A stretch of 64,000 bases of DNA from Luteibacter yeojuensis (lineage in GTDB: Bacteria > Pseudomonadota > Gammaproteobacteria > Xanthomonadales > Rhodanobacteraceae), in the NCBI RefSeq assembly GCF_011742875.1, contig NZ_JAAQTL010000001.1, positions 558,001 through 622,000 on the forward strand, written 5' to 3'. A model generated the notes under the pieces. The model saw nothing but the letters and a program-made list of their open reading frames with translations, made no database searches and was not told where the DNA came from. Each line of letters starts with the position of its first letter. The stretch's first letter is position 1. Shown here in pieces: positions 34,013 through 41,834 of the stretch. Both the position numbers and the translations under genes were made by a program.

Positions 34013-34273
34013 ATGACCCCGCGCCTCTACTGGCAAGAGTACGTCACCCGGAATGGCGGTCGCCGAACGACAGCCGATCGCCTCGGCCTGCCGTACTCCA
34101 CCGTTGCCTCCATCTGCAACGGCTACCGCGGCATCGGTCGCGCCCTCGCGGAGCGCATGGTAGCCGCCGATCCGTCGCTCGACGCTTCCATTCTCATCTG
34201 GGTCCGCCCCGTCAAGCCGGACACGCAAGCGCGCAGCCAATGCGGCAGCGCGACGTGTGATCGGGCGGCCTAG
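34013..34273 (+). CDS. Cro-like helix-turn-helix protein
   Basis: The protein has 86 residues. GGRRTTADRLGLPYSTVASICNG forms a helix-turn-helix of the YdaS/Cro kind. The ATG at 34013 lies just after the operator; the longer frame from 33944 would run through it. First gene of the rightward operon. Confidence 0.7.
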   Translation: MTPRLYWQEYVTRNGGRRTTADRLGLPYSTVASICNGYRGIGRALAERMVAADPSLDASILIWVRPVKPDTQARSQCGSATCDRAA

Positions 34274-34368
34274 GGCCAGGGTCATCAATTTTTCAACTGG
34301 CGTTGTGGTTTCCATGGCGCCACTTTATTCGCCGCAGTGCGGCAAAACATGTTTAACGGGGAGCCGGT

Positions 34369-34860
34369 ATGAACATTCTCGATACGATCCGCCGCACTGT
34401 CATGGCCTACCCAGGCAGCTACGCCGGCATGGCGGCGTCCATGGGTAAGAGCACGAACATTCTGCGCAACAAGGTCTCGCGGACCAACGGCGACCATCAC
34501 CTCTACGTCAGCGAACTCATGGAGATCGTGCAGCACGCGGTTGACGCGAACGTGCCTGACGCTATCGCGCCGTTGCGCGCCCTTGCCGCTGAATTCGGAT
34601 TCCAGTTGGTAAGGGAGGGCGAGGGCACCGGTGCAAGCGACCTGTCGCTCGCCGAGAAGCTGATCCAGACAACTCAGCACAGCGCAGGGCTGGGCATGGC
34701 GGTCATCAACTCCGTGGCCGACGGCGAGATCACGCCGGAGGAAATGGAACGCATCACTGAGGCGCGCCGCCTCGCGACGCGCACGGCGGTCGAACTGGAA
34801 GAAATGGCGCGCGGCTTCGTCGCGCAACCCAACGTCACGACCCTTCGGAGGGCGTCATGA
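34369..34860 (+). CDS. Phage regulatory CII-family protein (CP76-like)
   Basis: The protein has 163 residues. MAYPGSYAGMAASMGKSTNI and LRNKVSRTNGDHHLYVSELMEI match the CII/CP76 DNA-binding pattern. A helical C-terminus with EEMERITEARRLA follows. GGGGAG precedes the ATG. Probably a transcription activator in the lysis-lysogeny decision. Confidence 0.8.
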   Translation: MNILDTIRRTVMAYPGSYAGMAASMGKSTNILRNKVSRTNGDHHLYVSELMEIVQHAVDANVPDAIAPLRALAAEFGFQLVREGEGTGASDLSLAEKLIQTTQHSAGLGMAVINSVADGEITPEEMERITEARRLATRTAVELEEMARGFVAQPNVTTLRRAS

Positions 34861-35129
34861 ACGCCCAAATGAAAGAGCCGCCGCGCGCTGCCAACCTCAG
34901 CCGCACGCTGATGGGCTTCGAGTTATCGAAGCGACACCGCGACCTGCTCAAGCAGTTCGACAGGATGTACGACTACATGAAGCTGGCGAACAAAACGCCG
35001 CCGTGCGTGCGCCTCAAGCGCCAGGACTTCAACGACATCAACGCCGCCGTGCGTGCGCAATCACAGGGCCAGCGCAACCTTGGACAGCTGACCTATCGCG
35101 ATCTCCCCATCCTGTCGGCGGGTGAGTGA
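34857..35129 (+). CDS. Hypothetical phage protein
   Basis: The protein has 90 residues, basic and soluble. ATGA overlap with the CII-like gene. SKRHRDLLKQFDRMYDYMKLA suggests a helical DNA- or protein-binding part. Not recognised. Confidence 0.65.
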   Translation: MNAQMKEPPRAANLSRTLMGFELSKRHRDLLKQFDRMYDYMKLANKTPPCVRLKRQDFNDINAAVRAQSQGQRNLGQLTYRDLPILSAGE

Positions 35130-35130
35130 T

Positions 35131-35331
35131 ATGGACGACCTTGATCGGGCGGAAGCCATCGAAGCACTGGAGCGCCAGGCCGCGCTTGCGCGCCATGCCA
35201 GCCGGCCGCGCATCGTGCCGGATTGCGAGAACTGCGGCGAAGTGCCGGCACACGTGACGGCAGCGGGGACCATCTGGCGGTTTTGCGCCGACTGCGCGGC
35301 AGAGCATCTGGCGGCGAGGAGGGCGGCGTGA
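35131..35331 (+). CDS. TraR/DksA-like C4 zinc-finger protein
   Basis: The protein has 66 residues. It begins MDDLDRAEAIEALERQAALA and has the zinc knuckle CENCGE...FCADCAAEHLA. Phage TraR-like proteins can bind RNA polymerase. The ATG at 35131 is taken; an in-frame GTG lies at 35122. Confidence 0.7.
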   Translation: MDDLDRAEAIEALERQAALARHASRPRIVPDCENCGEVPAHVTAAGTIWRFCADCAAEHLAARRAA

Positions 35332-35978
35332 CCCAAAGGAGCGCGGCCACTGCGGAAATCCCGTTCAACATGCGGGATGCCGCGGGGTGCCGAGACGGTG
35401 CGGCCTTTATTGCCGAAAACATGACCTCGTGTCTGGCGAGTGGTCAATGGTCCATTGCTGACATCGAGGCCATGCTATGGGAGGTCGTGAATCGCTCCGA
35501 TGAACTTCATGGCCTCGTACAGTCAGGTGCCGAATACATGCCGCGCGTACGTGCCGTAACCGGGGCCCAGATAGCCGCCGCCTCCGAGAAGGAAGATGAG
35601 GACTATCGCCGCGGCTACGTGGATGGCTACACCGAGTCCATGAATGATATGCGCGCGGTCATGAGCAAGGGAGGCTACTCTCGACCGCGAGAGGCATGGA
35701 ACATTCTTCATCGGTTCTGTGAGCTGATGCTCTATCCGTGGCGAGCGTATCGCAATACACCCTACGCCGAGCCGCCGCAGTTCGTCATGCCTCAGTCGTG
35801 GGACGCGATGCGTCGCAGGGTTTTCGCACGAGACGACCACACCTGCGTCCTCTGTGGGAGCGGCGAGGATCTTCAGTGCGACCACGTCCACGAGGTTCGC
35901 AACGGTGGTCTACCAGATATGGACAACCTGCGCACCCTGTGCGCGACATGCCACCGTGCGCGTAAGGGTGAAGCGTGA
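35328..35978 (+). CDS. HNH endonuclease domain protein
   Basis: The protein has 216 residues. GTG start in a GTGA overlap after GGAGG. The C-terminal HNH motif reads RDDHTCVLCGSGEDLQCDHV, then LRTLCATCHRARKG (zinc cysteines, catalytic His). The N-terminal 150 residues are not recognised. It sits directly before the primase-helicase gene, where replication accessory or homing nucleases are frequent. Confidence 0.78.
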   Translation: MTQRSAATAEIPFNMRDAAGCRDGAAFIAENMTSCLASGQWSIADIEAMLWEVVNRSDELHGLVQSGAEYMPRVRAVTGAQIAAASEKEDEDYRRGYVDGYTESMNDMRAVMSKGGYSRPREAWNILHRFCELMLYPWRAYRNTPYAEPPQFVMPQSWDAMRRRVFARDDHTCVLCGSGEDLQCDHVHEVRNGGLPDMDNLRTLCATCHRARKGEA

Positions 35979-38200
35979 CATCCGAAGCCATATGCGAACA
36001 GTTTGACGAGATTCCGGCCGTCATGCGCGACGCCAAGCGATGGCTCGTTTGGCGCTCCGTACCCAATACTGACCCTGGCAAGAAGCCTCGCAAGGTCCCG
36101 TTCTACGTCAACGGTGCGGCGCGCCATGGCATGACGGACACGCCTGAGGACGTCGCCAACCTTGCATCATTCGATGCTGCTTGCGCGGCCCTGGCGACGG
36201 GACGATATACGGGTCTTGGCTTTGCTCTTGGTCCTGACGGCACAGGGAATTACTGGCAGGGGGTGGATCTGGACGACCTTCTTGGTCGCCCCGAACTCAA
36301 TATCCTGGCTGATGACGGACTGCCTGGGTACACCGAGTGCAGCCCTAGCGGAAACGGTATCCACGCTATTGGTTACGGCCGACCGTTCCCGGCCCTTGGC
36401 AGCAATCAGTCCGGCATAGAGGCATACAGCGCCGGCCGCTTCTTCACAGTGACGGCGAGCGGCGCCGGGATCAATGAACCCGCATGCCTGGCGGACTTCG
36501 TGGAGCGCGTACTCAGGCCCAGGCATTCAGTCATGCCGGCGCCCGTCAGTGCTCAGATTTCGGAATTTGTCGACCAGCGAACCATCGCGGAGCTGCGCAG
36601 TGCGTTGGCGTCCATGCGCGCCGATGATCGTCAGTTATGGGTCGACAACGGCCAGCGCCTGAAGAAGATGGGTGAACCGGGTAGGGCGCTGTGGCTTGAG
36701 TGGTCGCAGATGTCCGAAAAGTTTGATCCCGTAGATGCCGCCCGAGTTTGGGATAGCTTCACTGGAGACCGCACCGGCTATCAAGCCATCTTCAAGGAGG
36801 CCGCCGAGAAGCACCACTGGCTAAACCCAATGAGCGGCGCTGCGGCGACGCCGTCGCAAGCGCCCGCGCCCGTCCAAGACGTCCTCGCCGCGCTCGATGC
36901 GGCCAGCGTGCCGTTCTCACTGGAGGAACTGGCAGCGTCCGCGACGCCCCATCCCCATGCCTTCATGTCCGCCGACGGGCGCCGCGGACTTTTCCCCGAG
37001 GGCGAGGTGTCGATCCTGGCCGCGCCGGGGCGTGAGGGGAAGACCTCCGGTGTCGTGGCCATCTGCAAGCACTACGCGCTGGGCCTGCCACTGGCCGACA
37101 TGAGTCCCGCGGAGGTTCGCTCCGTGCTCATCTTCAGCGCGGAGGACGACCGCCAGCAGTATTCGCGCAAGGTGGAGGCCCAGCGCCTCTATCTCGAGCC
37201 CGCGGACGCCGAGCGACTGCGCATGAACATTCTGGTGCCGGAGCTGCATAGCGGGGCGCTGGCGGCCTTCCGCGAGATCGTGAAGTCCGACGGAAAGCGT
37301 CTGGCCCGGGGCGACGTCGTGGAACCTCTTATCGCGCACATCAACGCCCTCAAGGCGCGCGAGTGCCCGCTCGGCCTGGTGATCTTCGAGACCGCCTCGA
37401 CGATCTCGGAGGCCGAGGAAGACAACCCGGGCCTGCGCTTCCTCATCGTGACCCTCAAGCACATCGCCAAGGCGACGGGCGTGGCGGTGGTCCTGACCCA
37501 CCACACGAACCAGGAGTCGGGCGACGCTCTGGCGAACCTGGAGCTGCACGAGAAGGCCATTCGCGGAGGCACCGCGCTGGTCAACAACGCGCGCCAGACG
37601 CATCTGGTGGTCAACCTCGGCAGCTCGGCCAACCCGTTCCCCGATGGCGACTCGCGCACGCTACTGCGTCACCTGGTGGCCCCGGGCGAGACCGAGCGCG
37701 TGACGGCCATGGTCTGCCTCTCATCTTCGAAGTCTGCGGATCCGGCGCCGCTCTTCATGCGCTGGTCCGACACCGAGCACCATGGCCCGCGATTGCTCGC
37801 CATTCAGCCGCCTAGAGAGGTCGTCGGCAAGTCCTGGCTGAGCGTGCGCAAGATGCTCTCCGGAGCGCGTGAGGCGGCCAAGGCGGACAAGAAGGCGGAG
37901 CAGGGCCAGGCCAACGTTCGTCTGGTCGTGGATGCAGCCTGCGCGCTCGCCAGCGCGGGGGAGCAGCCTACAGCGGCCAAGATCAGTGCCAAGTGCGGTC
38001 GCAGCCCGACGTGGGCAAAGCCTTACCTAGCGATGGCCGTGGAGCTTGGTGACCTTGTGCGCTCGACGGAGGAGGTGCCTCGCACGCGCGGATTCACCGA
38101 CGTGTATCGCCCGCCGTCCGACGCTCTGAAGCCCTGGGAGAAGGTCGACTCCACGAATGACTCCACGGTATCGAACAGCGCTCCGTGGAGTGCCAAGTAA
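35975..38200 (+). CDS. Phage primase-helicase (AEP-like primase + RepA/KaiC-type ATPase)
   Basis: The protein has 741 residues. The N-terminal 190 residues resemble archaeo-eukaryotic primases, with KPRKVPF, the metal-site GVDLDD (about 95) and TECSPSGNGIHAIGYG. The middle (about 335-560) is an AAA_25/RepA-like ATPase with Walker A APGREGKTS and Walker B-like LGLVIFETAS. The C-terminal part contains a winged-helix-like segment (AAKISAKCGRSPTWAKPYL). The GTG start overlaps the upstream stop. The last codons lie within the iteron cluster, so the gene runs into its probable origin. Confidence 0.85.
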   Translation: MTSEAICEQFDEIPAVMRDAKRWLVWRSVPNTDPGKKPRKVPFYVNGAARHGMTDTPEDVANLASFDAACAALATGRYTGLGFALGPDGTGNYWQGVDLDDLLGRPELNILADDGLPGYTECSPSGNGIHAIGYGRPFPALGSNQSGIEAYSAGRFFTVTASGAGINEPACLADFVERVLRPRHSVMPAPVSAQISEFVDQRTIAELRSALASMRADDRQLWVDNGQRLKKMGEPGRALWLEWSQMSEKFDPVDAARVWDSFTGDRTGYQAIFKEAAEKHHWLNPMSGAAATPSQAPAPVQDVLAALDAASVPFSLEELAASATPHPHAFMSADGRRGLFPEGEVSILAAPGREGKTSGVVAICKHYALGLPLADMSPAEVRSVLIFSAEDDRQQYSRKVEAQRLYLEPADAERLRMNILVPELHSGALAAFREIVKSDGKRLARGDVVEPLIAHINALKARECPLGLVIFETASTISEAEEDNPGLRFLIVTLKHIAKATGVAVVLTHHTNQESGDALANLELHEKAIRGGTALVNNARQTHLVVNLGSSANPFPDGDSRTLLRHLVAPGETERVTAMVCLSSSKSADPAPLFMRWSDTEHHGPRLLAIQPPREVVGKSWLSVRKMLSGAREAAKADKKAEQGQANVRLVVDAACALASAGEQPTAAKISAKCGRSPTWAKPYLAMAVELGDLVRSTEEVPRTRGFTDVYRPPSDALKPWEKVDSTNDSTVSNSAPWSAK

Positions 38201-38404
38201 ATGAAGAGCAATCATCAACTTAACTCCACGGTTGACTCCACGATGACTACACGGAAACCGATTGGGCCTGTACTCCTGGGTAAAGCGCGCCGTCAGGTGC
38301 GGCGCATACCCGGTACTGGCCCCGCTCACAACGTGAATGAAAACTGTCTGACTACTCCACGGTGTACCTCCCCCTATAGGGGGCGTGGAGTGGAGTCGTG
38401 GAGT
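38148..38404 (+). repeat. ACTCCACG iteron cluster with central palindrome: candidate replication origin
   Basis: ACTCCACG occurs at 38148, 38160, 38223, 38235 and 38354, with one mismatch (ACTACACG) at 38246. The inverse CGTGGAGT occurs at 38184, 38384 and 38397. Neighbouring copies are 11-13 bp apart, about one helical turn. A perfect palindrome CCCCCTATAGGGGG lies at 38370-38383. The cluster spans the end of the primase-helicase gene and a 250-bp stretch with no convincing gene, as expected of a phage or plasmid origin. Confidence 0.75.
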
Positions 38405-38451
38405 CAGGTTCGAGCCAAGGAGTCAGCCCACCCTGCTGTGAGGGTCAGCGC

Positions 38452-38835
38452 ATGAACAGCGAGCACATCGAGGCCGTGTTGCTCATGCGGGCCGTGACGG
38501 GTGCCGAGCGCGAGTGGCCTGAGCTGCGCTTCTTCGCGGCCTGGCCGAACGGTGGTCACCGGTCCAAGCGCACGGCCGGGCTCATGAAGGCCGAGGGTGT
38601 CAGGCGTGGTCCGCCGGACTACTGGTTCCCCGTCCAGCGCGGCGGGTTCGTCGGACTGGTCATCGAACTCAAGACACAGACCGGCCGGCCGAGCCCCGAG
38701 CAGCGCGAGTGGATCGCCCACCTGCGTGAGCAGGGCTGGCGCGCGGAAGTGTGCAAAGGCTGGGAGCAGGCGTGGGCCGTGCTCCGTGACTACCTGGCGG
38801 CCGATGGCTGCGAAGACGCGAGGGAGGCGGCATGA
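38452..38835 (+). CDS. VRR-NUC domain nuclease
   Basis: The protein has 127 residues. The compact VRR-NUC pattern is ELRFFAAWPNGGHR, GPPDYWFPV (catalytic Asp), GLVIELKTQTGRPSPEQREW (ExK) and HLREQGWRAEVCKG. Stand-alone VRR-NUC enzymes are structure-specific nucleases found near phage replication genes. The ATG at 38452 was preferred to the in-frame GTG at 38398, which lies within the iterons. Confidence 0.88.
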   Translation: MNSEHIEAVLLMRAVTGAEREWPELRFFAAWPNGGHRSKRTAGLMKAEGVRRGPPDYWFPVQRGGFVGLVIELKTQTGRPSPEQREWIAHLREQGWRAEVCKGWEQAWAVLRDYLAADGCEDAREAA

Positions 38836-39392
38836 CGCACAGTGAATTGGTTGAGATCGCGGGTCGCTGGCTGCGCGGAACGGCGGGATGCAAGGTCGTC
38901 ATGACCGAGTTGGTCGCCCTGTGCGGGAACGGCGAGATCCCTGACGCGATCGGTTGGCGCGGGAATGATTCGATCTTGGTCGAGTGCAAGACCAGCCGGG
39001 CCGACTTCTTCGCTGACCGTGCCAAGACGTTCCGCCGTGAGCCCGAGCGCGGCATGGGGGCGCTGCGCTATTTCCTCGCGCCCGAGGGTGTGCTGAAGGT
39101 TGACGACCTTCCGCCTCGCTGGGGGCTCTTGGAGTCTCGTCCGCGTGGGGTCCGGTTGCTCGCGGGCCCGAACCCGAAGACGTGGAGCGGAGCATGGGGT
39201 GAATTCCATCACACCGAGCGCGCGCACCAGTCCGAGATGGCGATGCTCCTGTCGGGCATGAACCGCTTGCGCCTGAGTCTCGGTGATGCGGAATTCCGTC
39301 GCTTGATCCACCTGCCATTCGCCGAGCGACAAGCCGAGATCGACGCTCGTGTCGCCGCCAACGATTCCACCTCGCTCCGGAGCGCAGCATGA
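38832..39392 (+). CDS. PD-(D/E)XK-like nuclease-fold phage protein
   Basis: The protein has 186 residues. PDAIGWRGNDSILVECKTSRADFFAD gives the Asp...Glu-x-Lys pattern of a restriction-like fold, followed by a characteristic GMGALRYFLAPEGV segment. Such proteins are widespread in siphoviruses and often left unnamed. ATGA overlap with the VRR-NUC gene suggests joint use in DNA processing. Confidence 0.72.
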   Translation: MTHSELVEIAGRWLRGTAGCKVVMTELVALCGNGEIPDAIGWRGNDSILVECKTSRADFFADRAKTFRREPERGMGALRYFLAPEGVLKVDDLPPRWGLLESRPRGVRLLAGPNPKTWSGAWGEFHHTERAHQSEMAMLLSGMNRLRLSLGDAEFRRLIHLPFAERQAEIDARVAANDSTSLRSAA

Positions 39393-39610
39393 CCACCTTC
39401 ATCGCCCTCGCATGGGCCATCGTTGGCATTGGCGGGTTCATCTACTGGTGGACCCGAACCGAAGACCTGACCACCGACGTTGTGCCAGTGGCCATGCTGT
39501 TCGGCAGCATTCTTGGTCCGCTTGCCTGGGGCGTTGGCTGGTTCATCCACACCGAGTCTCGTCAACACAAGATCCTCATCAAGCGCCGCTCGCCCAAGGA
39601 CCCGAAATGA
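39389..39610 (+). CDS. Small membrane protein
   Basis: The protein has 73 residues and two membrane helices (about 4-21 and 31-52), then a basic tail. Overlaps both neighbours by 4 bp. Unknown role. Confidence 0.65.
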   Translation: MTTFIALAWAIVGIGGFIYWWTRTEDLTTDVVPVAMLFGSILGPLAWGVGWFIHTESRQHKILIKRRSPKDPK

Positions 39611-40116
39611 CCACCTTCACCAACGACAAGCCCACCTTCCGCGAGCGCGTCTTCGCCCTGGCCGGCCACTCGACGTACAGGGAGCCGACCGGAGGCGGCA
39701 CGACGCACCTGCGCGCGATTCCGGCCGACCACATGATCGCCGCGGCCCTGAGCTTCGGACGCAGGAGTGTACGGAACTCGTCCGGCGTCTTCGTGCCTGA
39801 TGCCAACGACGTCGGACCAGACATCGCCATCGACATGGCGACGGGCATCGCCGGCCACTATGGACGTGTCTGTGCCGCCCTGGGACGCGCCCTGAGCGCC
39901 GACCGCTCGGCGCTGGTACGTCGCAATCGCCAGCACATCGGGCACGTCGCCATGGCCGCCTACAGCGTCGTGCTGGGCCGCGCGTGCCCGCCGTGCCCGG
40001 ATGGGGTCACGGATGAGGACTGGGGAGATCTGGTGGCCGCCGGCGCGCTTGTGCTGGAGCGGCTGGCCGAGGACGCTCTCTCGCTTGCGGCGCGGCGTGC
40101 GCGGAGGGTGGCGTGA
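39607..40116 (+). CDS. Hypothetical phage protein
   Basis: The protein has 169 residues, largely helical, Ala-rich, and not recognised. Starts MTTFTNDKPTFRERVFALAG. Overlaps the next gene as TGATG. Confidence 0.65.
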   Translation: MTTFTNDKPTFRERVFALAGHSTYREPTGGGTTHLRAIPADHMIAAALSFGRRSVRNSSGVFVPDANDVGPDIAIDMATGIAGHYGRVCAALGRALSADRSALVRRNRQHIGHVAMAAYSVVLGRACPPCPDGVTDEDWGDLVAAGALVLERLAEDALSLAARRARRVA

Positions 40117-40280
40117 TGGTCTTCGTGGCGGTGTTTAGTGCCGCAGTAGGCTACTGGATCGCCATGTGCCAGCACGCAAAGCGCACTGACCGTGCCATCG
40201 CCAAGCTTGACACGTTGCGCGAGACCATTGCGCGCGAGCGCTTGTTGCGGCGTCTTGGCGAGCCTGAGCCGCTGAAGTGA
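40116..40280 (+). CDS. Small membrane-anchored phage protein (54 aa)
   Basis: MVFVAVFSAAVGYWIAMCQH forms one N-terminal membrane helix, then a charged helix (AKLDTLRETIARERLL). The TGATG overlap and the terminator-like hairpin directly after the stop mark it as the last gene of the replication unit. Confidence 0.6.
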   Translation: MVFVAVFSAAVGYWIAMCQHAKRTDRAIAKLDTLRETIARERLLRRLGEPEPLK

Positions 40281-40283
40281 AAA

Positions 40284-40312
40284 GCGGCGCCGTAGACGAC
40301 GCCGCTGCCTTT
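40284..40312 (+). terminator. Probable terminator after the replication unit
   Basis: GCGGCG...CGCCGC stem starting three bases after the stop, followed by TGCCTTTC. The T-run is weak. Confidence 0.5.
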
Positions 40313-40663
40313 CACCTCATGGGATCCACCCCCAGTCATGCATGATGCTGACCAGCCTAGCTATGAGAAGCAGGGTCTACAGGTGGTTTGACCAACGGGC
40401 CTTTGTCTAGTTCGACATTTTCATCCTCAGGGTTTGGGAGTCGGCGCAAGTAACACGCCGGGGTCGTCGCCGACCCGTTCAAAGTATGCCACCGCTTGAC
40501 AACGTTTCGACCTGCGCGAAACTTCCATCATGGAATTGCTGTGACTTTATCGATCCGAGCTTCTAGACCGGGTCGATGATTAGGGCGCAAGCCCGGCGGT
40601 AGCCCGAAAGGGCCGAAGCGTGGTGGACTGGCGTTCGAAAGAAAGCAGCATCTACCGTTTTGA

Positions 40664-40733
40664 GCGAGGCGCGATGGCGCCGGCAGGCCCTCCAAGCCAG
40701 GCACGAAGGGTTCGAATCCCTTGCTTCGCTCCA
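40664..40733 (+). tRNA. tRNA-Gly(UCC)-like element with shortened D-arm
   Basis: The acceptor GCGAGGC/GCTTCGC has seven pairs and extends outward by two more. T-arm AAGGG-TTCGAAT-CCCTT is canonical. The discriminator is U and CCA is encoded, as in tRNA-Gly. The anticodon arm CAGGC-CCTCCAA-GCCAG has one A-A mismatch, would present UCC, but has C instead of U at position 33. Only 13 nt stand where a D-arm needs about 19. At 70 nt it is either a decayed tRNA or a tRNA mimic that is part of the surrounding RNA. Confidence 0.4.
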
Positions 40734-40879
40734 GTTTGCGGTGAATTCCCAGTGCTGACTGGGCAGCGAGATCGGCCGATGCGAGCTCGGCGGCGTAGCG
40801 ACGGGACCGGCGACGAGGTTCGATACCTTGACCCGGCGCAAGCGGGAGATCAGCACCCGCCACCGCAGTTGTTTCACGA

Positions 40880-40907
40880 GCCCGGCCTAGCGCCGGGCTT
40901 TCTTTTT
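40880..40907 (+). terminator. Intrinsic terminator of the structured RNA
   Basis: GCCCGGC-CTAGC-GCCGGGC followed by TTTCTTTTT. Confidence 0.9.
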
Positions 40908-40976
40908 GGGGCGAGGGTGCTGGCCCGGCCGTAGGTTGCCGGACGCCTGCAAACGTTGCAGCGTCACCCTCGCCCC
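40908..40976 (+). repeat. Perfect three-way-junction inverted repeat
   Basis: GGGGCGAGGGTG (40908-40919) pairs perfectly with CACCCTCGCCCC (40965-40976). Inside are two hairpins without overlap: CCGGC...GCCGG (40925-40942) and ACG-C-CTGCAA-ACG-TTGCAG-CGT (40943-40964). It begins directly after the terminator T-run. It could be a regulatory RNA leader of the next operon or a DNA cruciform site. Confidence 0.65.
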
Positions 40977-41052
40977 AAATCCCTTGAGCCGGCCGACGCC
41001 ACTGGCGCCGCAGCCCCGTTGATTCGGGCGCCGGACCTATTGAGGCACCACC

Positions 41053-41289
41053 ATGGCCCAGACCCGAATCGGCTCGCTAGCCGAAGCGGCGGCGAATATT
41101 GCTGTTGGCTTCGCGATCAACTGGACGGCGAACATGGTCGTCCTGCCCGCGTTCGGGTTCCATGTGACTGGCGCGCAGGCGTTCCACATCGGCCTGGTCT
41201 TCACGGCCATCAGCCTCGTGCGCAGCTACGTGCTTCGGCGCTGGTTCAACGGCCTGCGCTTCGGGCATAGCGCGGAGGTGGCGAAGTGA
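41053..41289 (+). CDS. Small phage membrane protein (DUF7220-like)
   Basis: The protein has 78 residues. QTRIGSLAEAAANIAVGFAI, NWTANMVVLP and FHIGLVFTAISLVRSYVLRR match a common phage membrane protein with two helices. GAGG precedes the ATG. Unknown role. Confidence 0.75.
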   Translation: MAQTRIGSLAEAAANIAVGFAINWTANMVVLPAFGFHVTGAQAFHIGLVFTAISLVRSYVLRRWFNGLRFGHSAEVAK

Positions 41290-41834
41290 ACGCGCCGGAG
41301 AGTAGGGCATGGGCGTTGTACTGTGCGGAAACGTCCGGTAGCGCCGACGTGCGAGACTTCTGGTCCGAGCTTCCGGCGCACGTGCAGAAGCACTACCTAT
41401 CGCGGGTGTCCACCTCCCTCCCCACCGATGCCGCCGAGCGCAAGGCCGCTCCCATGGCCGAGGGCCTGCTCTGGTACTTCCCGAACGCCCTGGCCGAAGT
41501 GGCCCGCGTGAGCAAGGCCGGCAACGACCAGCACAACCCAGGTCAGCCGATGCACCATGCGCGCGGCAAGTCCACGGATCATGCCGACTGCATCATGCGC
41601 CACCTCGTGGATGCCGGGACCATCGATACCGACGGACAGAGGCACAGTGCGAAGGTGGTCTGGCGTGCTCTGGCACTTCTCCAGGAAGAGCTTGAGCGAG
41701 ATCTTGGACTGCCGTTGCCGAGGAATGCGCGGGCGGCTGAGTCAGTGGCTCCCGTTCTCGCTGACGCCTTCACGATCTTGACCGATGGCACCGTGGTCAT
41801 GAACGCCAAGATTGGCACCGAGCACGCACCGTGA
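41286..41834 (+). CDS. dATP/dGTP diphosphohydrolase N-terminal-domain protein
   Basis: The protein has 182 residues with a GTG start (GTGA overlap). The core KAAPMAEGLLWYFPNALAEV, GNDQHNPGQPMHHARGKSTD and HADCIMRHLVDAG matches the phage family named for dATP/dGTP diphosphohydrolases, an HD/MazG-like helical fold. It may adjust the nucleotide pool. The window has no PurZ-like or DatZ-like gene, so it is not evidence for a 2-aminoadenine genome. Confidence 0.7.
   Translation: MNAPESRAWALYCAETSGSADVRDFWSELPAHVQKHYLSRVSTSLPTDAAERKAAPMAEGLLWYFPNALAEVARVSKAGNDQHNPGQPMHHARGKSTDHADCIMRHLVDAGTIDTDGQRHSAKVVWRALALLQEELERDLGLPLPRNARAAESVAPVLADAFTILTDGTVVMNAKIGTEHAP

Larger units (their letters stand above)
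40549..40907 (+). ncRNA. Candidate structured RNA with tRNA-like domain and its own terminator
   Basis: On the plus strand the folds follow each other. 40549-40556 pairs with 40570-40577 (8 bp). GGGC-GCAA-GCCC is at 40583-40594 and GCCC-GAAA-GGGC at 40602-40613, both with GNRA tetraloops. The tRNA-like domain is at 40664-40733. A two-part long stem follows: TGCGGTG 40737-40743 with CACCGCA 40861-40867, and GTGCTGA 40752-40758 with TCAGCAC 40850-40856. Inside it lies a second T-arm-like hairpin at about 40814-40830. A strong terminator ends it at 40907. The 5' end is uncertain (about 40510-40549). No known family could be assigned by eye. Confidence 0.6.
40281..41052. other. 770-bp gene-free region between replication and nucleotide-metabolism genes
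   Basis: No protein-like frame is supported. The region contains GNRA-type hairpins, a tRNA-like fold, an intrinsic terminator and a three-way-junction repeat (separate entries). A TTGACA at 40496-40501 could start a transcript, but its -10 is poor. Confidence 0.85.

Noticed and set aside
38148..38404. CRISPR array
   Set aside because: The repeated unit is only 8 bp, occurs in both orientations and has no regular spacers.
38201..38451. 84-codon frame between the primase-helicase and VRR-NUC genes
   Set aside because: It translates the iterons and palindrome and has no ribosome site or protein-like pattern.
40549..40907. tmRNA or split tRNA with intron
   Set aside because: No tag-peptide frame with a normal resume codon, no tmRNA acceptor sequence, and the second T-arm-like hairpin has no matching acceptor or CCA.
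40620..40934. 104-codon plus-strand frame across the tRNA-like element
   Set aside because: It reads through the T-arm and terminator and has no ribosome site; typical of chance frames over tRNA-like DNA.
41286..41834. Evidence for a 2-aminoadenine (Z) genome
   Set aside because: Only the diphosphohydrolase-type domain is present; no PurZ-like or dATP-specific enzyme is visible in 43 kb of the prophage.
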